Source: Kipferlia bialata
Lineage: Eukaryota; Fornicata
Assembly (NCBI GenBank): GCA_003568945.1
Contig: BDIP01000033.1
Coordinates: 13,145-40,275, forward strand
Reading direction: 5' to 3'
Length of the DNA: 27,131 nucleotides
Shown: in pieces, positions 1 through 14,479 of the stretch
Numbering within the stretch: the first letter of the stretch is position 1
Layout: every line of letters begins with the position of its first letter
The notes under the pieces: model-generated
Told to the model about the DNA's origin: nothing
What the model saw: only the letters and a program-made list of their open reading frames with translations
Databases searched by the model: none
Position numbers and translations under genes: made by a program

Positions 1-157
1 ATATAATTATATTTAATATAAATCCTATTGTATCATTGTATCTTTAGTATATATATACACATATATTAATACCTGCACTGCTGTATCTGCCTCATGCCCC
101 TTGTAATAACATTGTATTCTTATATATATAGATATATATATATACACATATTAATAC

Positions 158-238
158 CTGCACTGCTGTATCTGCCTCATGCCCCTAGTTCTCTTGGGCA
201 CCACTCCCTTGGCATTGATGAGGAGGTGGCCTACGGTC
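158..238 (-). CDS. Exon 62, last in window
   Basis: Acceptor CTAACCTCCAG, donor GTATTA. Reads WTVGHLLINAKGVVPKRTRG, ends MRQIQQC. An end copy with donor GTATTA lies at about 74-108, still directly downstream, so the gene continues beyond base 1. Confidence 0.84.
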
Positions 239-3200
239 CTGGAGGTTAGTATCCGAGTTCAACACGAACTGACAACATATTAGAGTATGCAGAGTTATAT
301 ACTCAATATTATATATATACTGTCAGTATCACCATAAGAGGAGTGTTACCCCTGCCAGGGTTAGATACATGCGGCAAATATGATATATCCGGTATGATAT
401 AGAAATATATATGTTATATTACAAATATTTATACTAACATATATCTACTAAAAATATACTCACCATGACAATAATGCCGCAGCCAGGATATGGTCCTTGA
501 TAAGCAAAGGGAGCAGAGACATGGCCACAAGCTCACACTCGCCACTCGTGGGATCCGGTAGAGATCTGGGAGTGAGACTACATATATATAGTATCCAATA
601 CATATATGTAGGTATATAGTATATGTATGTATATCAAGATACATCAGGCAACGACCTAGAGGTTAGCTCAATAATGCAAGGTGTGACATATAGTTGAACA
701 AGCACATAAGGAATATTCATAAGTATAGATATTCCTGTGTCAAATATATACATACCTACCTAATTACCACCATACATAGGTGTGTGAGGTACAGGGCAGC
801 CTTGTCTGTCTCATGATGTATAAGTATATACATTATTATAAGCATATATATGTACATACACACACATACCTATATACATATATGTATATATATACCTTAT
901 GACTACCATACACAAGTGTGTCAGATACAGTGCAGCCTTGTCTGTCTCCACACTGTCTCCCTCTCCGTCGGTGTCTCCCTCCCTCTCTGCATCACCAGCC
1001 ATGTCGACATCACCAGAGGTAGTGGCACTGGGGTGAGAAGAGAACACTATAGAAGTATATTATCATACCTTACATATATTAATTAATAATATACATATAT
1101 ATGTACATATCTACCATGTCGACATCACCAGAGGTAGTCGCACTGGGGTTAGAAGTTTAGAATATACAAAAGATATCAGATGTAGTATATCTATATCTCC
1201 ATCACCAGCCATATATCTGCATCACCACCCATGTCGACATCACCAGAGGTAGATGTACTGGGGTTAGAAGTATATAATATACAAAGAAAATCAGATGTAG
1301 TATATCTATATCTGCATCACCACCCATGTCGACATCACCAGAGGTGGTGGCACTGGGGTTAGAGATTATACATATACATATACACAACTGTATATGATAC
1401 ATTTCTCTGTATATACAGTATATCTATATCTGCCTCCCCAGCCATGTCGACATCACCAGAGGAGGTTGTACTGAAGTTAGTGGACTATACATACATATAT
1501 ATACATATCAGTAAAGCGTGTATATATGTATATATCCACCATATACATCGACATCACCAGAGGTAGTGGCACTGAAGTTAGTACACTATGTAAACACGCG
1601 TGAACCAATACAATACAAACTTATAAGAATACATGAAGTAACCGTACCTGAAAATGGGTTCGAACAGTCTGTCACTGTCTACTATGGGAATATACAACAC
1701 ACATACAATAATACATATATATGAGTACTAATATATACACTATACCAGCTGTATTAACCTGTATATGGGTTCGAACAGTCTGTCACTGTCCAGCAGGTTG
1801 GGGATGCAAAGGGCGGAGTGGGTCTGGGGGTAAGTATATATATATGGAAAGTAGACACATATATATATATATACACACATAGAGAGAGAGAGAGAGGTTG
1901 GGGATGCACAGGGCGGAGTGGGTCTGAGAGTGAGGGAATGAATGTGTTTAGTATATATATACAGAGAGAGAGAGAGCGATGAGGTGCCAAAAACATATGT
2001 GCTATCACGCAGTTACATAGTGAACATATAATACTATAGTATATCAGTATGTGGTTATCGTGTAGCACAAACGTTAACTTCTTGTAAAGTACATAATACA
2101 GTGTATTATAGTTTAGTGAAATACTGAAAGAGACAATAGGAGAGCAGTACAACAGACCATACCTGGCTATCGTGTAGCACAAACTTTGACTTCTTGTATG
2201 GCTGCAGCAGGACAGAGACACCCTTGAGGACACTATCCCCCATCATGGGCATGGCTAGGACCTTGACATTAAGGGTATAGAGAGAGGGGGGGAGAGAAAG
2301 AGAGAGATAGATACTATCCCCCATCATGGGCATCGCTAGAACCTTGACATTAAGGGTGTAGGGAGAGAGAGAGAGAGAGAGAGAGACTAAGATATCCCAT
2401 CATGGGCATGGGTATTGCAGTATTGATTCTGCTATACACACGTGGTGTATACATACCTGCTGCACCGTGAACATTGTGAAGTATCCACTCTCTCGACCAG
2501 TCTGGGCCTCAATCTAATGGGTAAGAAAAATATATATCTATATAATATAAAGATAAATATAATATAAAATATCTCAAATTGAATACCGACCAGTCTGGGC
2601 CTCGATCTAGAGGGTGAGTCATAAGAGAAGACAGAGTTTGATTAATAACACATCCAGTAGGTATCTGGCGATATACATACATGCACATACCAGTCTGGGC
2701 CTCGATCTAGGGGGTGAGTGGGTCAAAAGCAAGGCAGACTAGTTACTATTTATCATAATACACATACACTCACCTGCGGCATCAACCATATGTCCAGTAG
2801 GTATCTGGCGAACTCCGCTGGTTTGTAGAGAAGGGTGGGGAGACCCACGGGCTGGAGGGCACACAGGGACCTGAGGAGAGTCAATCACATTATTATACAT
2901 GTATATTTACTCAATAATATATATATACATCTATGATTGTGTATGGGTGGGGAGACCCACGGGCTGGAGGGCGCAGAGGGACCTGGGATCAGTACTCTTG
3001 AATGTATGTGTAAATAGTACATGTGTAAGGCATACAATAATATATATGTCGTGCTGGAGGGCACAGAGGGACCTGGGATCTTAATTTGGAGTAGGGCAAC
3101 CACATTCATATATACAATGTATATACATACACAATATACTACCTCAGTCTGGGGTGTGCCTCCGGGGCATTGGCCATGGATGCAGGGGGCTCGGGGAGGA

Positions 3201-4956
3201 GAGACAGGACACTAGAAACAGCCTGGGGTGTAAATACCAAATATTCAGTTTACGTTCAGTTTATACACGCGTCTGTGGGTGTTACTATTAATCCACTATA
3301 TATATATATATATATAACAATATAGATATACTATATAATATTATTACTATACCTCTCTGACTGTGCCTGACTGTGTGCCCAGTGACAGTGTCCTGAGGAC
3401 CCTTCTCAGCTCGGCAACTGTCTTGAGGGTGTCAGGCCTATACATTAGTCAAAACATATAGGTATATATAGGTTTCAATCCGCTAATAATTATTATATAT
3501 ATGTATATAACCACTTGGATTCAGCTCTGCCACTGTCTTGAGGGTGTCGGGGCTGGGGAAGGATATATATGTGAAGAGCTTATGTACATGTGGGTGCGGT
3601 GAAGTATACTAAGCTTATGAGGCGAAAACTAATACACAAACCCTTCACTCACCGTGACACAACTATATATATAAAAATGTGTGTATATATGTATATATAT
3701 ACACTCACCGAGGACATGGCGATGTGGGCATGAGCAGCTGCATATGGACAACATCAGTGCCAGCAGGGAACAGGGCAGTAGCCAGCTAGAGTGAGAACAG
3801 TAACATTTATATATATAGGTATTATACACGGAAACTCAGTATATATATATACACATTTATATACATAGACAACATCAGTGCCAGCAGGGAACAGGGCAGT
3901 GGCTAGCTAGAGTTAGTATATATTACAATATATTTATATACTCATGTGTATATGGCATATGTTATGTATACATATATGTACAACATCAGTGCCAGCAGGG
4001 AACAGGGCAGTGGCTAGCTAAGGAGTTAGCATAGTATGATATATATACATGTACAATAGGTACAATATATGGAAGATGAGTATATAAATAAGAAATGTAT
4101 ATATATGGACATCAGTGCCAGGGGGGAACAGGGCAGTAGCCAGCTATAGGTAAGTACAAGTAATGAGAAAGAATTATATGACGTGTGGTATAGTATGTAT
4201 AGCGTTCACATATGGGTATAGCACTGCTAGGTAACAGGGAGAAACCAAGCTGATAGTTTACAACGTGTATCAAGACTCTGACATGGGATACCTCCACTGC
4301 GGCGTCTGCCCTGGACAACACATCATATATACTATGGTGTCTACTAAGAGAGTTCACATTATACAGTAATATATATTTATACTCACACACTAATATATAT
4401 TTATACTCACACACCTCCACTGCGGCGTCTGCCCTGGACAGCACTTGGTTGAGACGCTTAAGGGTGCAGAGGGAGCAGTGGATACTGGGGGTGGCTGGGA
4501 TGAGAGATACATACACACAAACACATATATATACATAAATATATAGGGAGAGAGATACTCAGTCAATGCATTGGGCATATATACTATTCAACATATATAC
4601 ACACTCACAATGCAGTATGGCCACGCTGTCCCTCAGTATCTGCAGTGCCCTGTTAGAGAGGGAGTGGGATGGGTATATATATACATACTAATACATACAT
4701 AATATATATACTATACTCACAATCTAGAATGGACAAGCTGTCCCTCAGCATCTGCAGTGCCCTGTTAGACAGGGAGGGGTATATATGTAAATACATAGCA
4801 TACCCTATCTATATTTGTAACAATTCAATATACGTACAGTCCAAGATAGCTAAGCTGTCCCTCAGCATCTGCAGTGCCCTGTTGGACAGGGATGGATCAT
4901 CCACAAGGAGGGACTTGGCGGTGGTGCATAGTCTGATAGTTAGTAAGGATAGTAGA

Positions 4957-4991
<35 letters not shown>

Positions 4992-7742
4992 TAGAGATGG
5001 GTCATCCAGTAGGGACTTGGTAGTACAAAACAAGATGTTGTTGCCATCCTACTTACAGACATGAGGGGGGGGGAGATATAATATATCAAGTTAATAGTAT
5101 CCCCCTTGAAATATATGTTAAAGTACCTCTTGTATAGAGAGAAGGAAGTATATGTCTGAACTGCTGCACATACCTAGGCAGGATGGCCGGGTATAGGTAA
5201 CCATTAATATATGAACTGCTGCACATACCTAGGCAGGATGGCCGGGTATAGGTAACCATTAATATACAAATACTATAACATACTAATATACCTAGGCAGG
5301 ATGGCCGGGTATAGGTAACCATTAATAAAGAATATACATATATACATACATATATTGAACCATATATATATATATATATATATGAATGTGTATATATACC
5401 ATAGCATACTATAATACCTAGGCAGGATGGCCGGGTAGGGCAGCTTGGGTCTGGAGGTGTGGTGCTTGGGAATACCGTTCCTGGGGGTTAGATGACACTA
5501 GAGACTGTATGACATGTTGACTATGGTGCATATATACACTCACTACAAAGCATATGTATGAATATATAATTTCTATTTATAATTATATTACTAAGACTGT
5601 CTGGAGGTGTGGTGCTTGGGATTGCCGTTCATATGATTTAGTCTAGGACTAACCATGCAATATATAGAGATTAGGTATGTGCCGTTCCTAAGAGTAAAAG
5701 ACTCAGGATATACACAATGATATACACAAATTCGTAAGCGAAAAGACACTCGAGTGACAGTGTTTGAGGTAAAATAATAGAATATAGTAGGACATGTAGG
5801 TTCTGACGGGTCACTACACACCTTGCCCATGTGAATAAAGGGTCCAGACACATGGTGCCAAGGAGAGTGGCAGAGCGGGGGTTGGCTGGAGGTGAGTCAA
5901 TATTCCGAGACAAGGTCAGTGATAACGCATCAAAATTGTATATAATTATACACTTACTATACTTCTAAAGTATATTAATGTATATTTCTGTGACATAGTA
6001 CTGCAGTAGGGGGATGGATATTTACAATGAACACTGTATACTGTAATGATATATATATCTATATATATATATACATACCTGTCACGCAGTGCTGTAACAG
6101 GTCCAAGAGGTAGATGGGGTCAAACAGATATAAGTATATAGGTATATATATAGATATATACCCATGTGTATATATATACAGTACAAATATACCTGTGACA
6201 CAGTGCTGTAAGAGGTCGAGCAGGTGAATGGGGTCAAACAAGGAGTGGGACTCAAAGGAGCGGGAACCCTTGGAAACCAAGCCTGAGTGTTATGACTATC
6301 AGATATATACATATCAGTGCTCATACATGTGTAAATGATAATGGTATATATATATATATATATATATATGAGTGGGACTCAAAGGAGCGGGAACCCTTGG
6401 AGACTAGGCCTGGGTGTCATAATCAATCACTTTGAAAATTACCAATATATGTGAATCGTTAAACATGACCATCCCTTCCCCTCACATTCGAAGGGTACAT
6501 TCACACATACCCCATACACCACGATAGATAGAGATATGTATGTATATAGAGAGAATGGTAATTAACGGTCTAGTTTCATACCTAGTGCCGCTGATATGTT
6601 CATGTACACCCTGACCCCTCTAATACATATATATACATAGAACATATATATATAGATATAGAACATACTTATAAAATGTATATAGATCACCATAGTACCA
6701 TACCTAGTGCCGCTGATATGTTCATGTACACCCTGACCCCTCCAGTCTTCTCAAGGTCACCCTAAACAGTTAGATAGACATATATATATGGATAGATATA
6801 TATACATATACATATTGGCAAATATACAGAGAGAGTTCGACACATGTACACCCTGACCCCACCAGTCTTCTCAAGGTCACCCTGGGGTTAGTATATATGT
6901 ATATACACATATATACATATATATATATACATACATATATAGTTAGACAGATGTATGATACCCCACCAGTCTTCTCAAGGTCACCCTGGGTTAGTATATA
7001 TATGTATATACATATATGATATGTATATATACACATCAAGGCTCAAGGTCACCCTGGGGTTAGATGGACGGGTGTATGAAGAGGGGGTACTCTAAGAACA
7101 CGACATTGTGTATGGAAGAGTACAACTATACACTTCTACATAAATAATGACGTACCGACTTGACGTCTGCATTGACTATGTGCATATATTCTATTAGTGT
7201 CACTTACATTGTTATAAATAAATATGTATATATATATGTAGGTATATAGTAATACACATACCGACTTGACGTCTGCATTGACTATGTGCGTCCTAGTCAT
7301 GTCATGGGCCAGTCTGACACCAGACAGGTACAGGAAGTCACCTAGAGTCAGATAGTATAATCATTAAAAGAAGTACTATAGGAAATAGTGTATTATATAT
7401 ATAGTAGTAATCATGTCAAGGGCCAGTCTGACACCAGCCATATACAGATACATAGTCACCTGAAGAAAGAGAGGTGACAATACACTACTCTCAAATATAT
7501 TCACTGATACACATACCAGGGCTAGATAGCACTATGCTCCTCTCTATGATGGGTGCTATTCTGCCGAAGAAGGCATCGGCACCGGTGTTAGTCAGGGCAT
7601 GGTCAGTGTGGGTACTGTATCTATGATTAGTATGTATATGTAGGATGTCAGTAAGAGGGATATATATATAGAGAGAGAGAGAAAGAGAGAGGGAGAGGCA
7701 TGGTCAGTGTGGGTGCTGTACCTAATAGTAAGGGAGAGACAT

Positions 7743-7775
<33 letters not shown>

Positions 7776-10700
7776 CGTGGATAGTGTGGGTGCTGTACCT
7801 ATAGTAAGGGAGAGAGAGACATATATATAGGGAGAGAGAGAGAGAAAGAGCGAGAGAGGGAGAGACATGGATAGTGAGGGTGCTGTACCTAATAGTGAGA
7901 GAGGGACATATAGAGACCAAAGCGATAAGGAGGGAGACAATATTCATTATATATATATATTACATATGACTCACTGGCTTCTCTCCAGGTACTGAACAGT
8001 ATACTACCTCTCTCTCTATATATATATGTATGACTCACTGGCACAATATACACTATGTATATATATATATACACACTCTATATATATATATATGACTCAC
8101 TGGCTTCTCTCCAGGTACTGCACTAGAACGCAGCAGGCCAGAACACGGCATCCAGCCTGGGGTCAATGACCAATCAGAATTGTATATATATATAGTACAT
8201 ATCTGGTAGAATGTACATCAATAATATATATTGTATATATACAATGTATATATTGTATAAAAATTAGAAGCAGAACACGACAGCCAGCCTGGGGTTAGTG
8301 ACTAATCAGTACATATACAATGTCATACAATATACAATGTCACACACACACAAATATATACATACACACCTCATTGGCAAAGAGTGCAGTCTCTGCTGCC
8401 AACCTGGCTCCAGTCACATACCTAACAGTACTACATTATACTACTATATATATTATATGTATATGTATATGTATATATATACACACACCTCATTAGCGAA
8501 CAGGGCAGTCTCTGCTGCCAGTCTGGCTCTGGTTCTGGTGGTCTTATTCCCCCTCTCTCTCTCTCTGTCTCTACTGTTGGCAGAGGCAGCTCTAACAGTC
8601 TCCCTGAAGGTTGGACTAAGACACTTATGGAATATAATGTATGTATCTACCCATAAGCACAATTGTATATACAAATCTTCATGTATTCAGTCTATAGTAA
8701 ATATGGATATACACTGTTGGCAGAGGCAGCTCTAACAGTCTCCCTGGAAGTTAGAAAGAGACATTTAAGTAAAGAATAATGTATGTAACTGCCCATAAGC
8801 AATTGTATATACAAATATTCATATGCCCAGTCTATAGAATATGTGAATACATAACGTTGGCAGAGGCAGATCTAACAGTCTCCCTGGTTGGATAAAGCAC
8901 ACATACATATAAGGATATGACACTATATATATACGATGTAGAATATGCAATATAGCATACTTTAGTACGGCAAAGTTCTGGTTGGACCAATGTAGACGTG
9001 AATATGGCACACATAATAGTACTCTGTGTGTATGCGTCATACCTCACTCTCTCGAGCTCATCTGTGAGACAGTTGTCTGTGCCGGTGTCCTTCTCGGCCA
9101 GTCTCACGCACTCCTTGTGCTTGGCAAGCCTAGCTATTAGATATATACATATATAAGATGGGGAGAGAGAGAGAGAGAATGACAGTCTCACACACTCCTT
9201 GTGCTTGGCAAGCCTGGGGGTGAGTGTATATACATATATAAGATAAGGAGAGAGAGAGAGAGAGGGAATGATTGTCTCACGCACTCCTTGTGCTTGGCAA
9301 GCCTGGGGGTAAGATGTGTATGAACAGTTATGAGTTATATACATGAATAGAAATATACTTGGATATATATATACATATAATCTATCTACGAATACCATGA
9401 GAACATGCTGCATAAGTATACCTGTTGCAGAGGGGAAATGCTACAATATACTAGATGCGTATTCAAATATATGTATAGCTACATGTATGTGTATAATACC
9501 TGGTTAGTGCAGTGTGAGCCAGGTAGAGGGCCTTCAGGAACGCAGCCTGGGGTCAGAGGCGGACCCATAGAGTGGAAGAATTATAGAAAGACAGTAGAAA
9601 TTGCATTATGAATCACATGTCGAAACACTCTATTATTATACTAAACATAACATTTCCAGTTAGAGTAATACATGGTCATAGATACCTGGAGGTCCGTTCT
9701 GTTACTCTGTGCGAATGCCATTCTGATGATACGCCTCAGACCCCTAATCTCTACGTTCTGAATCGAGTTCTTCCTAATAGTCAGAGATTGAGAGAGAGTA
9801 ACCTAATCTTTGTAATAACACACACCTCTTGCAAAAATGAACTATATAGTACTAAATATGTATAAGAGTCAGGGAGGAGAAGGGAGCGATAAAGAAATGT
9901 ATATCTTAATAGAGAATGAAGTGTAATAATGAAATATTCAATTAACAATTGCACTCACTTGCTTGCATTCGGGGCAATCTTGCCTCAATATGCACTGTTA
10001 CGTATAGAACAACATAGTAAACATATCTCTTTGAACACTTAAGTGGACACTGTCATATAATCATACAGCAATAGTACTCACTTGCTTGCATTTGGAGCAA
10101 TCTTGCCCATACAGTGTTAAATATTAAGATTGAACAGTACTCAATACGTTTAGAACAACATGATAGTAACCATAACTCTCTGAACATGTAAGTGGACACT
10201 ATTATAAATGAATGAAAATTCAAAGCAATTGTACTCACTTGCTTGCATTTGGGGCAATCTTGCCCATACAGTGTGCATCCCAACAGAGCTGGGGTAAGGT
10301 ATAAAGTGAATAGTATATATATAACAAATAGTAAGTTATATACAATATGTAATTGCCCATACAGTGTGCGTCCCAAGAGAACTGGGGTGACAGGTGGAGA
10401 TATATACTAGTGTCCATAATGTGTCATGAATGCGTTGAAAACAAATGTGTAATGGCATGCAAACAATGCGTACCTGGCCTGCCAGCAGTCCCGTGGCGTA
10501 TATGTCGTCCTGGTTGAGGACAGGGATGGGGACCCAGTTGACATTGTTCTAGGGGGTAAGACAAGAGAGAGAGAGAGAGAGAGATGGAGAGAGAGAGAGA
10601 GAGAGAGGACAGGGATGGGGAGAGGATGGGGATGGGAACCCAGTTGACATTGTTCTAGGGTAAGATAAGAGAGAGAGAGAGAGAGAGAGAGGACAGGGAT

Positions 10701-10858
10701 GGGGACCCAGTTGACATTGTTCTGAAAGGTAAGAGTATATGGATGTGTATATATATATAGAGAGAGAGAGATGGAGAGAGAGAGAGAGAGAGAGACGGAG
10801 AGAGGACAGGGATGGGGACCCAGTTGACATTGTTCTAGGGTAAGATACGAGAGAGAGA

Positions 10859-10891
<33 letters not shown>

Positions 10892-10930
10892 GACAGGGAT
10901 GGGAACCCAGTTGACATTGTTCTAGGGTAA

Positions 10931-10970
<40 letters not shown>

Positions 10971-11315
10971 ATGGGGACCCAGTTGACATTGTTCTGGAAG
11001 GTGAGGCATTTGCAGAGACATACAAACGTGTATATAGTACATCTCAAGATACTCTACTCACCGGAGGTGTGACCTCTCTCCCCGCCAGCCTGGCCACTGC
11101 AGAGACATAGATATGCAGAGACACATACATCCTGTATATATGTATGTAAATGTATGTACAAACTCACCGGAGGCGTGACCTCTCTCCCTGCCAGCCTTGC
11201 CACTGCTGTGAACTGGGCACAGACACGCTGCTGCTGCTCACTATTCTCAGCAGTCAAGTACCCTATGGTGAGTATACAGTAGTGCCATATACTACACTCT
11301 CTCAATATACTCCAC

Positions 11316-11361
<46 letters not shown>

Positions 11362-14300
11362 GGTGTCAACTGGGCACAGACACGCTGCTGCTGCTCACTG
11401 TTCTCGGTAGTGAGATATCCTGCAGTGAGTGTATCGTGTCGTAGGAATATAGCATGAGTACACATATGACTTCTTTACATATACCTAGCAGTTATCGCAG
11501 CGTCTAGCTGCGCACACTACCTCATATAAATATACGAGTGAGTATATGACATAATACCTATACTACACACATATCAATTACCTAACAACCCCCCTGACAC
11601 GTAGGGCAGTGTCTGGCTGCATAAATATATATATATGTATATAGATAGATACTATATATATATAATATAGTAACTATATATACCTAGCAGCCCCCCCGAT
11701 AACATATATGTCTATGTTAGGTTATATATACATACATATATATATACCTAACAACCCCCCTGACACGTAGGGCAGTGTCTGGCTGCATATCCGGGTGTTG
11801 ATCTCAGCCTCTCTCTCCCTCTCCCTCTCTACATCAGCCTCTCCCTCTGTCTCAGGTGAGGCAGACCGGTCAGTGAAGTCCTCGCAGACACGTGTGACAG
11901 ACACAATACTGATTGTTAGAGCAGAACTGACCCTGATATATTGGATATATGTAAAGATGTACACCGATCGGTGAAGTCCTCGCAGACACGGGTGACAGAC
12001 ACAAGGCTACGGTAAGATATAAATGACACCATATATATATATATATATATATAGCGGATATGTATAAATGTAGATGTAGATGTAGACCGATCGGTGAAGT
12101 CCTCGCAGACACGAGTCACAGACACAAGGCTAGTGTAAGATAGAAATGACACTATATATATATAGTAGATGTGTATATATGTAAAGATGTAGATGTACAC
12201 CGATCGGTGAAGTCCTCGCAAACACGGGTGACAGAAACAAGGCAATAGTTAGACTGAGACAACAATGACTTTGATATATACTATGTTAGGTAATGATGAA
12301 ATATATATGTAGGTGAAGTCTCACAGACGCGTGTCACTGACACCAAACTGAGGGTTGAAAGGAATCACTTCTTCATGCTGCTCTTGTATATTATACATAT
12401 ATATATCATATATTTATATATATAAATATACTCACCTCTTCATGCTGTCTCTGATCTGGTTGGCCAACTGGGTGGAGTGGTAGTCAAGCTGGGCCTGGCC
12501 TGGGGTTAGATTCAAGGTAATATTATGGTACATATACAAATGTAACTATATACTCCATACCATAACTCACCTACTGTTACCCTATATCTGATGTGACATA
12601 CATATGTCTAACTAAATGCGTATACGTATACATACAAGTATCTGTTTATACAAGTGTATACATATAGTATATATATACCCTACCTACTGTAGCCATGCCC
12701 TCTATCTGCTCTGGCACCCACTGGTGGGCATGTCTCAGAATGTCAGTACGAGCACAGGCCACACATATCTGATATTAATATTATATAGTAGTATTTAGAT
12801 AGTACTACAATATATATATACTATATAGTGCATATTGATATATATATATATATGAATATACACTGGTGGGCATGTCTCAGGATGTCAGTGCGGGCACAGG
12901 CCACACAGATCTGATATTAATATATATTTATATATATGGTACGTGCACAGGCTACGCAGATCTAGAGTTAGTATATATTAATATATATATATAATACTAT
13001 AATAAATATATAATAGCTATACTGTATGTATGATAAATATGTATATATATAGACACCGGTGGGCATGTCTCAGAATGTCAGTGCGGGCACAGGCAATACA
13101 TATCTAGAGTCAGTATATAATATATGTATTTAACTAATATCAATACATATCATAGGATGTCAGTGCGAGCACATACCATGCAGATCTGGAGTCAATACCA
13201 CATATACATGTACATACACACGATGTAGAACTGTATACAAAACACATAGATAAGTATGCACCATTGATACACTCTTACCTTCTTTACAGCGTGGTTTAAG
13301 TCACAGCATCATATACATCCAATACATGCAATACTCAACATGTCTAGTACATATACCTTCTTCACAGCATGATAGGGCAGGATGCACTGGGCAGATATTT
13401 GCAGTAATCATATATAGTATACATATGGATACATATGTGTATTAATATATATGCAGTGTATATAGATACACCCATACTTTCTTCACAGCGTGATAGGGCA
13501 GGATGCACTGGGCAGAAGGGATAACAGACATGCGCTCAGGGTTGTCTGGAATGAGAAAGAACACAAAACTGTTAAGAAAGAAGAGAGTGAAACATGAAAT
13601 CTATACAAGCATCAGTATATAGTCGAACTACTCACCCTTCCTCCTGAACTGCCTTGCTGCATACTCAGATATAACTGTATATGTATACATATTTGATATG
13701 CTCACGTACGTATATATATGTATATTAGATATGCTATGTGTGTTCTCACCTTTCCTCCTGAACTGTCTAGCTGCATACTCAGATATGTACACGGCCAGGG
13801 GCTCATACTTCTCTGCGGTGGGATGGGCAATACACGGTATCCATTGTATAGAGGGTACATAATATCCACGTCTAACCCGCCATTTCGACTCCTGCCCTCG
13901 AGTGTATGTTGGGATCCCATATACCAATAACTATAAATACTCAAACATACTCAAATACCACTGTCACGTCTATATACCTGCCATCTCCACCACTGCCCTT
14001 GACTGTACACTGGAATCATATATAAAACACATTATGACACATTATGACACATTATCTGAGCATAAGTAAATATCATGTGAAAGGTATACCAACCTGCCAT
14101 CTCCACCACTGTCCTTGAGTGTTGGGATCATCATATCAAATACATATGAATATACATACTATCCTATATACATATATCCATATATATGGTACATATGTAT
14201 ATACCTGCCATTTCCACTACGGCCCTCGAGTGTATGTTGGGGTTGGGTCTGGGGCAGATATATAACTATTATATATGACTATACTATACTTTACTTGTAT

Positions 14301-14436
14301 ATACTATCTCTAATACTAACCTGCCATTTCAACCACCACCCGTGAGTGTATGTTGGGGTTGGGTCTGGGGCAGAACAGAGAGGGGGCAGAGGGGTTGCCA
14401 TGCCTGGGGTTAGATATAATATGTATATTTGTAGCT

Positions 14437-14479
<43 letters not shown>

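Noticed and set aside
850-1086. Plus-strand open frames such as this one as genes
   Set aside because: They are shadows of minus-strand exons or translated (TA)n/(CA)n repeats rich in Tyr, Ile and His; no plus-strand set of splice signals and phases closes.
1112-1590. CRISPR-like array because of regular repeats
   Set aside because: Repeats are exon-start copies with splice acceptors, repeat units vary, and the spacers are low-complexity TA sequence in an intron.
7648-7947. Ser-Leu rich minus-strand open frame as a repetitive protein
   Set aside because: It is a translation of (CT)n microsatellite with start copies of exon 45; the real exon is 7517-7620.
10407-11042. 211-residue minus-strand open frame as one exon
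   Set aside because: It strings together exon 38, its upstream start copies and (CT)n; internal acceptors and the match of phase to exon 37 show that only 10474-10548 is the exon.
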